A stretch of DNA of 64,000 nucleotides from positions 2,914,001 to 2,978,000 of the forward strand of contig CM065651.1 of assembly GCA_033220425.1 (NCBI GenBank). Reading direction: 5' to 3'. Under the pieces are notes generated by a model that was not told the DNA's origin, made no database searches, and saw only the letters and a list, made by a program, of their open reading frames with translations. Shown piece by piece: positions 47,101 to 58,900 of this stretch (the first letter of the stretch is position 1; each line of letters begins with the position of its first letter). The stretch is from Lepraria neglecta. Its lineage: Eukaryota; Ascomycota; Lecanoromycetes; Lecanorales; Stereocaulaceae. A program made the translations under genes and the position numbers.

Positions 47101-49299
47101 AGAATGGTCCTCTAAGGTCTATATATACTCTCTCTAGCTTAGTAGTGACCTTTGTATATAGCTTCCGAGATATCTTCTTTGTGAATTTGCCCTTAGTATA
47201 CCTAGAACAAATAGTAGACGTCGAAGGCTTTGTAGATAGGTCAATCCCTTTTGCTATCGATGGTAGTTACTTGAGGTTAGACTTATTAAGGTGTCCAAGA
47301 CGCTTATACTATAGACGGAGTGCGTTTTGATTATATAATAATCTAATAGTAAGCTTTGCCGTTGTATAGCTAATGTTAAGGACGTACTGGTTTGCTAATT
47401 TTAGTACAGTACTAACTAGAATATTAGCCTTGGAGATCTTACAGCTAGAACCTAAGAAAGCAATACTATATCCTTTTATAGTAGCTTGATATATAGAGAA
47501 GAGTCCGCATTGCAGATAGGGAATATATAGAACGTTATTAATTCGGGTAACTCTAGCCTTATTGTTCGGTAGAATGAACTCTATATTAATCGATCCTCTC
47601 CCCTAAGTATAGATTATAGTACCGTTAGCAATATGGATAGCCTTGCGGAGAGACGTGTAGTTGATGAATTCTTCCCGATCGTGGTATATATAATTAGTAT
47701 ATCTAGAGTTAATAATCCAGTCGGTAACCTTATATATAAGTGGTATTATTAAGGCTATATAGACGCTAGAAGAATCGGGCAGTTGGTTACGAAACTTGAC
47801 TAGGCAGGACTTAGACTGTCTTAGTAGATGGATCTATAGTAAACCTTACTCCTTAGGTACCTCTTCTTTACTAGATTCTAGTAAGGGAGTATATATATCG
47901 AAGCTAAGGTTTCGCTCGTCCAATATTACTGTATAAGTAAATATAGTCTCTTCTTCGAAAGTATTAGATTCGACGTCGTCTTTATCGAGTAGACTTAGTA
48001 TAGCTATAGAGGTAAATAAGCCGAACTAAGGAGCTACTATATCGTTATCGTTATAGTCGTAGTTGCCTCCTATAGCGGTATTAGCCTTTTCATTCTTCGT
48101 TTTGTAGTAGTTAGGGCGTAATTCTAGATATAGTATCCAATATATCTCTTTCGGGTGGATCTTCTTCTTCTTCCCTTTAGGGCAATATTTATACTCCCCT
48201 TCCTCGTGTATTTCGGTTTGCTTTAAGCTCTTTTAAGCCTTTGTACGCGCGGCTACTATAGCCGTCGATATAACTTCTTGCTTAGCTAGACGGTCTTCCT
48301 TATAGAGAAGCTTGACGACTTCTTCAAAGTCCGGTTCTCTAGTAGCCGTAAGGACTATTCGATAGACGAAGTCTATATATTTTTCATCAAGGTTATTAAG
48401 TAGTATTAAGATTAGGATCCAATTAGGGACGGTAGTATTTATATTCTTGAGGTCCTTTGTATTAGTGCGGATCCTATATATATAGCTATCTACTAAGCCT
48501 TCGCAGTCTCCGATTATCGTTGTTATTAGTTTCTAAAAAGCCGTATACCGTATAGTAAAGCCTGAGTCTTAGTAGTTTTCTTTGAGCTTGCACTAAATAA
48601 GGAAGGTATTGTCTATATCCTCGACTATAGAGGTAGGCTTATCTATATAGTATATGACGAGCAGCTAGGCTACTTTCCGATTCTTGACACTCTATTCCTT
48701 ATAAATTCGTTCTAATTTAGTCTTCTCTACTATAGTAGGGGCCGCTTTTGTAACCTTCCTAGTATTATCTTTCTCCTTAGTCTATAGCGTTAGATAGAAC
48801 TCTAAGCCGTTAACGACTTCCCAGTAGCCTTCCCACTTTATTAATCCCTTTATACTTCTCGTCTATAGGCGGTAGTTATCTATACCAATGAGCTTGTCGA
48901 ATTTCCAGACTCCGTAGCCTCCGGAAGATATATTATCGGATATAATAGCATGTGGTCTTAAAGTATACGGGGTTGACGCGTTCTTAGATGATAGATATAG
49001 TAGAGGGTAGAGTACTTAGTATCTTTTATAGAAGATGGCGCGGTTTTAACAGAGTTCTGAGGTTTGTATTATTTGTAGTATTGAGACGAAAACGTGTTTT
49101 CTGTCTACAATCACTGTAAGGTATTACGAACCTCTTTCCGGAATCAATTCAACTAATAAGCAATTACTTAGCTTACCGGGCTTATAACCTAACAAATTAT
49201 AGGGCAGAAGATATTGTTTATTGAGTTGATTAAAGAAGAAGAAGCTATTTATATATAGAGATTTTAATGAAGATAGTACTGACTAAGCAATTTCCAATA
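44139..49299 (-). mobile_element. E7, Ty1/copia LTR retrotransposon with very short LTRs, inserted in E6
   Basis: Terminal direct repeats of about 106 bp lie at 44139-44244 and 49194-49299 (shared core from ATTATAGGG to the AGCAATTTCCAA end). Flanking words GGTAA and GGTAG differ by one transition and are the likely TSD. Sense is minus: gag about 48990-47900 with a zinc-knuckle relic near 48170-48230, integrase about 47500-46600, linker, reverse transcriptase about 45760-45060, RNase H about 45013-44400 (TRPDISLAVRILSRFAYN is readable). Length about 5.16 kb. Broken in many places. As the innermost element it should be the youngest of the stack. Confidence 0.82.
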
Positions 49300-51390
49300 G
49301 GTAGCTATATAACCGGATAATAGGGACTTGTTTCTCTTTGCCGATTAGGTAGTTAGTTAGATTATTAAAGTAGAAGCCTGCTTAGTCGAGGTCTCGTAGG
49401 CAGAGGAGAAAAGGGGTGTCAGCGTCAACAATATAGAATTCGATAGTACTAATTAGTAATTGGATAGCGACGGTGCCCTTTGATAAGGCGTCGCCAATAC
49501 TAAACTTAAACTTAGCGGTGCCAGCCTTATCCGTATTAATATTGACGTTTTACTCGCGCCGTAGTGCCAAGTATTAATTGAATCCTGCGGACGAGTTGTG
49601 GGCGGCACCTGTATTAATCATGAGGCCGCGGAAATGGTTGTCGCCGTATCTACTTACTAGGCAGCGAGGCGCTGATTAATATAGCGCTAGTATTAGTAAT
49701 TCTCCTAGGATGTTAATATATGGATCTTGGGTAAATATCGATCTTGTAACAGCGTGGAGGGTAGCCTGATTGGTTAGCTTCCGGTACGCAGCCTTGCCGT
49801 TAATAGGGCCTATTAATATTAGAAATAACTTATTATCCTCCTGTTTATCGGCCTCGTTGTCGTCGGAGGTATTATTAGCGGTATTATCATTATTGTTTTC
49901 TTCCTTACCGCCTTCAATATCGGTGATATATTACTTAATACTACGTTGGCGTTCCTCCTTAGGGTGGTTAGTTAACTAATATCCTTTCTTCTTGCAGACG
50001 AAGCACCGCTTTTTGGCTTTAGGGTCGCAGTTAGAGTTATTGGAGTCGTATCTTGGTTTACTTGGATATCTGGATTGGTCGCGATTGCTAGATTCCCGGT
50101 TACGGTAGCGGCGGTCTATATATATTGTTTCGCTTAGTAATAAGAGGCTGTAACGGTCTTGTAAGGCTATAGATAATCGAAGGTCTTGGATGAGATCTTG
50201 TATAGCGTTTGGTAGTTTTCGGTAAACTATTTCACAAGTAGATATAGACTCGCAGGTAGTAACAATCTTCTAGTAGATAAAGCTATCTCCATAAATACTT
50301 TCCTCCAAGCTATATTATAGTTCTCTTAGTCTAGATATTATAGCGTTAAGGTATTCAGTTAGGGTTTTATCTTTATTACAGTTGATAAAGAGCTATAGGG
50401 ATATACCGTTCCATTCGTTTAGACGGGCGATCTAGTATTCTCTTCCCTCGAAGTTTCCTTTGAATACGGTTCTTAGGGAGTCTAGATTTATTGATAAGAA
50501 CGACGATTAGTTACTAAAATAGAAGTTAAGTACGTCGCCGTTTAGTATATACTGAAACGCTATAGGGAGTCCGATCAATAGTATCCCCGCGTTAGAGGCG
50601 GTAACCAAGAATATATTCAGCTTATAGTCGAAAGCGTTACTCCTTCTATTATACTTTATCTCTTCTATATAGAGTTTAGTAAGGGCGGTAAGTTCCCGGG
50701 AAAGGCCTTACTCCTAGTAGTTAGCGATAGCGTTATAGATTTTAAGGCCGTTAATTAGAGCCGTTTAGAAGGGTGTCTAGAAGCGCTTTTATATTGTTTC
50801 GAGATTGATTAGCAATAGTATACCGGCTTGGAATAGTAATAGCGAAGGTATATCGGTTTTGACTAATAAAGGCGTGTTATTACCGGGGATAGTAAGGGAA
50901 TCTTAGTAGTATTTCTTCGTGTTTGGAAGGGGCTCTTCTAGAGGCCATTCTTGCCACGGCTAGACTAATAGATTTACTATATATTTATAGACTAGTGTCT
51001 TATTCCTAGGTATATAGACCTTGCGGCCGAAAAATAGGTTCCGAAAGTCATATATAATACGTTTTTCTACCTTAGTAAACGACCGCTCGTCCTAATCGTA
51101 GAAGTCTTCCGCAAAGCTTATCTATAGGCTATATCCTTCCTTATTATAGCTTTCGTAATAGCTCGTTAATTATATAGTATATATTCCTAGGGCGGTAGCT
51201 AACGACTTTGTAGGGTCTATAAGGACGATACCGTATAGGGTTATAGTCCCCTCGTGTTCCTCCTCTATAGTTAGTTATATTATTATAGGGTTTATACAGG
51301 GTTTAGTGCGGAGCTTGGTATTTGGTATTGTAGTATTACAGTCGAATTTTTCTGTTATATCTTACTAATCTAAGGTCGACTACTAATTAG

Positions 51391-51606
51391 TGTCGGTATA
51401 ACCTATAGTAGGGTTATACCGATAGTTAGCTTGTATAATCCCCTATTACCCGCCCTGAGTAGCCTATATATAGGCTGCTTCTATAGGTAGGTAAAATGGG
51501 GATTGATTCTTCTATAGATTGGAGCTATAGTATTTTATCTAGAAAGGGGCGCCAAGTACGGATCACGTGACTCAGCAAGTTTGCGGAGTGCGGAATAGTT
51601 CCGATA
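51391..51606 (-). repeat. E6 5' LTR
   Basis: 216 bp, paired with 40993-41208. CACGTGACTCA is kept at 51564-51574. Confidence 0.88.
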
Positions 51607-52125
51607 CTTCCGAAAGTATTGGCGCTACTATATCGCTGTATCCCCTTCTAGGGACTATATATAGTAGAGGATTTTCGCCCTATCGGTAGTGAAATATTTA
51701 GGACTCAGGAGGAATTTGATTTCGACGTTGGCGAACTAGCGAATATACTCTCCTTCGCTATTGCCGTAATAGAGCCGTATCTTTTCAGGGCGTATTATCT
51801 TTGCTACTAGTAAGATCGATAGTACCTCGCTATTACTAAGCCCCTTAAAGTCTTCTGTATCGGCTTCAGCTCCCAGTCGAAGCTCTGCGTTCCGAGCTTC
51901 TAACTCCCGGACGCGTTTTTCTTCTAATAAGTGTTGGTTTTCTACCTCAAGTTAGGTAATCCTCTACTGGAGTGCCGGAGATAAAAGGGTCGAGTCCGAG
52001 GACTCTACTGTCGGTAGGTTATCGGGGCGCGTAGTCTCCGGTTCTAGTTCTTCTAAAGAGCGCGGTTATCTTGCTATAATATCCTACTCCGGGCCTTTGG
52101 CCTCAAAGATTAGAGTGATTAGAAC

Positions 52126-52577
52126 TGTAAGGTATACTCCCTGTCAGCGGGCCGTTATCGCTCTGTGAACTAGGCTCCTCGCTGGCGGACCGTTGCTGTG
52201 CCCTAGGATCTGCGTCCCGCGGGCGCTACGATGTCGGACTGCGGCTTAGCTCTTCGCTAGCGTTACGCTACTATATATAAAGGTATTCAAAGACGTGAAG
52301 TGGTCATATCACTAGTATAGTATAGATAGTTCTGTATTAGAACTAATTACTAAGGATCCTTAAGAAAGAAGTAGGTAGACCGCTCCTTAAGCTTCTTCCT
52401 ACGGGTAATATATAGCCGCTATTAGGCAGCTAGCGCACCACTAAGAACCTAGCTCCTGATAGCTGCCAAGTCGGTCGAATATCATTCCGATCCACGCTAG
52501 CGCTCCGCGCACTAAGAGATATCGGAATAGCTTCACTAACAAGGCAGACTCCTTCCAACATGATAGTTGGTATTATA
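52126..52577 (-). repeat. E3 5' LTR
   Basis: 452 bp; pairs with 34445-34896 and is followed directly by the TSD TCTTC and then by E1 gag. Confidence 0.88.
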
Positions 52578-53956
52578 TCTTCCCATAGTAACTCTTTGTG
52601 TCTTCGATGATTCCGATCTTGTCAATAATCTAGTTTCTTATTATCCTATTATAATTCCTTAGAGTCTTCTTTTTCCTTAGACGTAGTGGATCTAGGTATT
52701 AATTCCCTTAGTGGTTATATATTTTCCTACTTAGCTTCTAACGTGCTAAGGGCTTCTTCCTACTCTGGGTCTATTCCTTCTTCCTAATCCTACTCGAATT
52801 CTTCCTAAGTACTACTACCGTCTCTATTATCTAAGTCTTCCTTAGTTTATAAGTTAACGTCCTCTATAAGTTCATCCTCGCTTTTAGATTTATAGTTGTA
52901 TTATTCTTGCGTCATCCTATTATACTAGGAGTTAATATCTTTAACTTCGTCCTATAGTAGTAGAATTTCCTTAGGCGTATTATCTATATTGTCCTAGGTA
53001 TATACTCTTTCTAGTACGTTTAGCTGCGGTTGATATACTATATTTTTCGACTTATAGTCTCTAGTGAAGTAGCCCGGTTTGCTATAGCTATAATACGTTA
53101 GTGTTTTCTTGCCCCCCTACTACTTCTTACCCCTAGCTGGCCCTTTATAAGGCCTCTTGCCCTTTCTTTCTATAAAGTCTAGTTCTATTAGTATATATCT
53201 ATAAGGGTTGTATTCTCCTTTATATCCTAGGCGATAGCTCTTTAATTTAGTAAAAAAGCTTAAGTACCCTATCTCGCTAACTCCTCTATTATACCTTTTC
53301 TCTATAGTCCTTTTAAATAACTTATTATTAATTTTAATTACTTCTTTAATTAGTTTATCTAGGGTATTAATAATAATCTCTAACCTTATAAGCTCGTCTT
53401 TAACGTTGTCCTTAAGACCTCTTCGGTATATAGTTATTAATATATTATTATCCTAGTTAGTCTTTACTATATACTACTAAAACTAAGTCGAGTATTCTAA
53501 TATAGACTTCTTCTAAGTTAAGTGCTAAATAGTTTATATTACTATATTAACTTTGTTTAACGGACCGAATATACGGCGGATTTCGAGTCTAAATATAGCT
53601 ATACTCTCTATCTATAATTTAATTTCGCTATCTTCGTCGTTATCTTCTATATACTTCTTTAGGAATAGATTAACCTATTTTTGGGCTCTTCTATATAAGT
53701 AGGTAATAGCGAAGGTAGGATATCTCTAAATAGGTATTAAGTCCCCTTAGAACTTCAGATATAATAATACCTAGAATAGCTATCCTTCGAGCTTATCTCT
53801 TTCTCTATAGTATAAGTTAGGCTAGGCTATCTTAATATACCTACTAAGTCCTTCGTTAATAGTAGGGTGTCTCTATCCGCTTCCTCCTCCTAAGGAGCTT
53901 AAGGTAGATACCCTAGGGTCTCTTAGTATAGCACTCATCCTTGAGGGTGCTTAAAG
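52578..53956 (-). mobile_element. E1 gag segment right of the E3 insertion
   Basis: Minus-strand gag remnant, collinear with the gag of E5 (60274-61600, plus strand). The CCHC knuckle relic lies near 53070-53110. It ends at the E1 5' LTR. Confidence 0.8.
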
Positions 53957-54373
53957 TGTTATAAACCGTATTGCGTACTGACGGTTCTATAGATTGATTC
54001 TTAATAGGGATGGATGTATAATAGCGTAAGAGTATAAAGCAGGCTTCAAATGATACTAAGCGGGTCTAGTATATAATTAGATGATATATATATTCAGTGC
54101 CTAGCCTAAGAGATCTATCGTATATAGTAAGTACTAGATGTAAATAGAAGTTGAGCACGATACTCCAAGTGGTAAGTAAGTACTCGTATATAAAGCAATA
54201 GGAAATCCCTGCCAAGCCTTCATAAGCGTTATGAGCGCACGGTGCTCATTGCGCTCATTATTCTTGAGCGCCATGAGCGCACGGCGCTCGTTGCGCTCAT
54301 CGCTTCAGCTGCTAGTCCTATCTATAGTACCGTGTCCTATAGGACAGTCCTGTCAGAACCATTGGTTCTAACA
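53957..54373 (-). repeat. E1 5' LTR
   Basis: 417 bp, the same length as its partner at 23275-23691, followed by the TSD CACGA. Differences from the partner are mainly transitions. Confidence 0.9.
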
Positions 54374-55071
54374 CACGAGTATTCAGGGGTAGGGGATCTT
54401 TCGTATCTTCTACTACTACTAAATCTCTATTACCCCTAGGATCGCTTTGTTTTTAAGCTTGGATAGGCTTTTGAACCTTCTTAGCTCTTATTATAAGCTT
54501 ACTATAAAGCTACTTACTAGCTTGCTTAGCTTATATAGCCTTATCTTTTTGTTGCTGTTTTTCAGCTAGTTTGCGCAATTTTAATTCCCTTATATTTGCC
54601 CTGATAGCTTTTCGTTCCTTAACTTTTTAAGCTCTTTCTACCTTTTCGGCTTCCTTATAAACCCTATTAAGCTCTTTTTAATAATATTGAGCTATTATAT
54701 TAGCATCTTTTTAAGCTTGTTAGTCGCGCGTATACTAGACCTTAGTAGGTGAATAGAATATTGCTCTACTATTTTCCTAAGTAGGAAAATCTAGTAATAA
54801 CGGCTTGCCACGCTTTCGACGCTTCTTTTCGTTAACTAGGCTTTATTTAAGGCCATCGTTTTATTATTTTAGTAGTATATTCTCAATAGATAGCGCATAT
54901 ATTGTGTTGCTTAGCTACTGCGCCTTTTTGTTATAGATATTGGAAACTATATTATATAGCAGCTTTTCAATATATTTCCAATCTTCTATAGCTATTACTA
55001 AGCGGGTAGAAGAGGTAGAAGAAGACCGATTATTATTCTTTTTAGTAAACTTGGTAATAATAAGCTCAGGA
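54374..55071 (-). mobile_element. D1, pogo/Fot-type transposase C-terminal segment
   Basis: Minus-strand remnant of a DDE transposase tail: KRRKRGKPLLLDFP and ENSRAIFYSPTKV-like words near 54830-54730, then a Lys/Glu/Arg-rich helical tail (KAIRANIRELKLRKLAEKQQ), the usual C-terminus of fungal pogo/Fot transposases. Several stops created by TAG/TAA triplets (for example after LLLDFPT) show it is dead. The catalytic DDE domain would lie right of E4/E5, outside or not visible in the window. It continues at 23274 across E1. Confidence 0.65.
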
Positions 55072-55439
55072 TGTTACGAACCGTATTGCGTACTAACGGT
55101 TCCGTGGATTGATTCTCACTGGGATGAGAGTATATAGAGCAAGAGTATGAAGTAGGCTTCAAGTAATACTAAGCGGGTCTGGTATATAATTAGATAATAT
55201 ATATTTAGTGCCTAGCCTAAGAGATCTATCGTATATAGTAAATAATTGAATAGTAAGTTGAGCACGATGCTCCAAGTGGTAAGTAGTACTCTGTATATAT
55301 AGTAATAGGAAATCCATGCCAAGCATTCTATAAGCGCTGGATCGCTTAGCGCTCCTGGCGCTCATCGCTTTAGCTACCTGTCCTGTCCCTAGTCCTTCCG
55401 TCCTACGCGATAGTCCTATCAGAACCACTGGTTCTAACA
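55072..55439 (-). repeat. E4 3' LTR
   Basis: 368 bp, TGTTAC...TAACA on the plus strand, clearly related to the E1 LTR but shorter within the GAGCGC cluster. Confidence 0.85.
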
Positions 55440-55487
55440 TTAGCTCCCTCCTCCAGATTTCTCGTCCCGAGAAACCATCCATCCTCC

Positions 55488-55980
55488 ATGCCACCCGTTC
55501 GTACTAAACGTTCTAAGGATCCAGCTATCCGCCGCAAGGAGCTCGCAAGCGATCTAGCCGAAGTAGTCATGCGTTCTTGTTCTCTGTGTGTCAGGACTAA
55601 CAAGCAGTGCCTTGTAGGCCCCGATTCTAATAGGTATTCGAGTTGTGTCGGCAATGGAAAGAAATGCGACCTTATGGTGTCGCCCCTTGAAATATATTGT
55701 ATTGAGAGTGCGCGAAAGAAAGTTCGTATCGAGATCCGTGAAATAGTTACTAAGCTTACGTATCTATAAGCGGAGGAAGACTATATTAAAGAAGAGAAGA
55801 AGAGACTTATTAAAAGAGAGCTCTTGAATATTATAGAGCTGGAGGAGGAGCGAAGGCCTTCTCCTACTTCTCCGGGCGACCTAATATTCAACGTTGGTTC
55901 CGAGTAGTTCGATCTCCCCGGCGGGATAGAAGTCCCCGAGACCTTTGACTGGTCTTCTCTCGTCTCTAATAGAACTCTTA
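55488..55980 (+). other. antisense accessory ORF of E4 (Cys-rich, Zn-cluster-like), fossil
   Basis: On the strand opposite to pol, an open stretch of 93 codons (55488-55769) begins MPPVRTKRSKDPAIRRKEL, carries a C-x2-C / C / C-x6-C-like pattern (RSCSLCVRTNKQC and YSSCVGNGKKCDL), then a charged helical part; related sequence continues to about 55980. Proteins of this look (Cys cluster plus coiled coil) are abundant, unnamed entries in fungal genomes. Here the gene sits between integrase and 3' LTR in reverse orientation. The element as a whole is broken; whether this ORF was a gag-like, regulatory or captured protein is not known. Confidence 0.7.
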
Positions 55981-58900
55981 TAGATATTCCCTACAGTTCC
56001 CTACAAGGTTCTTAAGGGGTTCCTAGGTACTTTCCGTTTCGTTATACCCTTTCTATTTAACTAGATAGAATTAATTTCTTCTATCTAGGATCCTCTTAAC
56101 CTTATACTCTATTTCTTCCTTAATATTATAATAAAATATTTCTTAGAAAGGTATACTAGAGTCTACTAGCTCTAGAAGTAAGATATAGAATACCGGATAT
56201 ACCTTTGTATTAGGTAGAAGTTAGAGTTTATAGTTAACCGGTCCTTTTATCCGTTTAATTAAGAATAGTCTAACCTTAATATAATCTAGTTTCTTACTTA
56301 GTCTCGTTATTCTTATATTTTTAGTTAGAAGGTATACTTTATCCCCCTCTTTTAGCTAAGGAATATTCTTTCTTTTCTTATCGATTTATTCCTTTAAATT
56401 CTTATTTAAGCTCTAAATAGACTTTTATATATCTTTATATAAATTCTTAAGCTCTTCTACCTTAACTAAGGCTTTTTCTATATTTAGTCCTTCCCTTTAT
56501 TATAGAAATATATTTATATTCTTTCTATAGTTAGTAAAGAATAGTATTAGGCCTATTATATCTAACCTCTTATTATTATACGCTAACTATACTATTAGAA
56601 GTAGTAAGACCTAGTTATCTTACTTCTAGTTTATATAATATCTTAGGTATACTTCTATTATCTAATTTATATATTCTATTTATCTATTAGTTTATAGGTA
56701 ATACGCTATTAATATCCAAAGTTTCGTTCTAATTACTACTATTAACGTTCTCTAGTAGTTAGAAGTAAATAACTTATCTCTATCGGATATTATTGACTTT
56801 AGTATACTATAATCTCTTATTAGTTTATCTAGTAATATAAAGGCTAATTGATCTACTTTATAGGTTTCCTTGAATAGTATTATAATCGTATACTTCGTGA
56901 GTTTATCTATAATAACTATAATTAAATTAAAGGTATCCTATATAGCTAGGTCCTTTAAAGGTAGTAGTTTAACTATAAAGTCTATTATAATATTATCCTA
57001 TAGTAACTCTAGTATAGGAGTAAACTATATTTGTCTATACTTGGCGTATTATACCGCCTTATTCTGCTGGTACTAGATATATTCCCTAATATATTATTCT
57101 ACGTGTACCTAAAGTTTCGGTACCGTATATCCTCGTCCTAGGAGTTCTATAGTTTTGGATACTCTAGGGTAACCTTGTAAAGGGTTATCGTAGTGATCCC
57201 TAATTACCCCCTTAACGTATATATTAGATAAGTAGGTCTTATCCTAGTATTTAAGTAATACTAAATCCTACTAATCCTTTCATAGATTTATTGCGAATAT
57301 ATCGTTATTATAGGCCTTTATAATCCTATTAGTTGTATTAGGTCCTAATATACGAAGGGTCGCGGCTAATACCTAGTATAGTACTAGCGATCCGTCCGCT
57401 TCTCTCTTTAGGATTAGTCTTTCCGTAATATTCTTTTCTTCTATATAGTCTAACCGCCTACTAAGGGTATCCGCTCGACTATTATCTTTTCCTAGGGTAT
57501 AGGTTATCTTGAATTTATATTAACCTAGTAGTTCTAACTATTAAACCTATCTTCTATTTAATTCCTTTATTATTATAAAGTTAAGAAGGTTCTTATAATC
57601 TATAAAGATAGTTAGCTCCGAGTAGCTTTCTATATATACTCGCTAATTCTATAATATATATACTACGGCAAGTAGTTCCTTATTGTATATATTATAGTTT
57701 TGTTCTACTACTAATATCTTCCTTGAATAGTAGGTAACTAGATACTATTTTTGATCTTTTATTTGGTATAGGTATACTCTAATTACAAGATCTAATATAT
57801 TCGTCTTAATATAAGCTCTAAAAGGTATAAAGTACTAGTAGATCTATATATACTTTCTTTAATATATCGAATGATTTCTATTAGTCTTTTCCCTATATAA
57901 ACCTAATATCTTTCTTTATAATATCTATTAGTAGTAGTACCTTCTTAGAGTAGCCCTTAATAAACTTTCTATTAAAGTTAGCAAATCCTAAGAAGCTTTA
58001 TACTACTTTAACGTCCTATAGTATAGGCTATTCGGCTATAGCCTTGATCTTTTCTAGGCTTATACTAATACCTTTTATACTAACTATAAATCCTAGAAAC
58101 TCTACTAACTCCCTATAGAATTCGTACTTTTCTAGTTTAAGAAGAAGTTTTACTTATAATAGGTATCTAAGGATATCCTATATATACTCGATATATTCTT
58201 TCTTATTCTTAGAATAAATTAGTATATTATCGAGGTACGCTATTACTATTCGATCTAAGTATACTTATATAATATTATTAACTAGTACTTAGTAGGTTAC
58301 TAGTACGTTAGTGAGTCTAAACGGTATTACTAGATACTTATAGTAGCTATATCTCGTTCGGAAGGTAGTTTTCTATTCCTCGCCTTCTTTTATCTAAATT
58401 AGATTATATACGCCTCTAAGATCTAGTTTAGTTAATATCTTTGCTTTCCTAAGCCGATCCTATAGCTCGCTAATATTAGGTAAAGGGTATCTATTCTTGA
58501 TTATAATATCGTTCAACTTTCGATAGTTAATATATAGTCTTAAGCTTCTATCCTTCTTTAGTATAAAGAGGATTAGGTAACCTACTAGTAATTTAGATTC
58601 TTGAATAAATCCCTTTTTAAGGTTCTTGTTAATATACCTACGAAGTACTTTAAGTTCCTTTTCTAATAATACGTAAATAGATCTAAATATTAGCTATTTA
58701 CTAGGTTCGAGTTCGATCTTATAATCCTATAGCTAGTACCTAGGTAATACTTCTATATTCGTCTCTTCCTCGAATAAGTATACCTACTTACTATATTCCT
58801 AAGGGATAGAGAGTATATTAGTTCCTCCCTTATCTCTTACTTTATTATTCTACTAACCTTTACTAGTAACTATAGAGCCGGACTACCTTTTAGTACCGTC

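Larger units (their letters stand above)
40993..51606 (-). mobile_element. E6, Ty1/copia LTR retrotransposon inserted in E3 gag, hosting E7
   Basis: 216-bp LTRs at 40993-41208 and 51391-51606, TSD CTTCC at 40988-40992 and 51607-51611. Its own length without E7 is about 5.45 kb, a normal copia size. Sense is minus: gag from about 51380 with a CCHC knuckle near 49985-50020, then (across E7) GAG-pre-integrase and integrase about 44130-43140, reverse transcriptase about 43000-42030, RNase H about 41990-41390. Its LTR pair differs at only a few positions, all transitions, so it appears younger than E1 and E3. Broken, but less than its neighbours. Confidence 0.88.
34445..52577 (-). mobile_element. 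E3, Ty3/gypsy LTR retrotransposon inserted in E1, hosting E6
   Basis: 452-bp LTRs at 34445-34896 and 52126-52577, TSD TCTTC at 34440-34444 and 52578-52582. Without E6 it is about 7.5 kb. Sense is minus: gag 52100-51612 continuing at 40992-40560, CCHC knuckle near 40450-40500, reverse transcriptase about 39800-38900 (YLDN-type motif near 39255-39290), integrase about 38400-37000. A less AT-rich 1.8-kb region with a plus-strand open pattern and a hexanucleotide array lies between pol and the 3' LTR. Broken in many places, though its LTRs keep a high GC share. Confidence 0.88.
23275..54373 (-). mobile_element. E1, Ty3/gypsy LTR retrotransposon, whole outline, broken, hosting E2 and E3
   Basis: LTRs of 417 bp lie at 23275-23691 (3') and 53957-54373 (5'), with TSD CACGA at 23270-23274 and 54374-54378. 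Removing E2 and E3 leaves about 6.6 kb. Sense is minus: gag at about 53940-52578 with a CCHC knuckle near 53075-53110, protease near 33930-33965, reverse transcriptase about 33250-32650 (YLDD-type motif near 32870-32905), RNase H, then integrase about 32000-31000. An additional ORF on the plus strand lies at 23700-24373, next to the 3' LTR. The element is dead, with tens of breaks spread throughout, in a pattern of transitions suggesting RIP. It is older than both insertions it carries. Confidence 0.9.
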
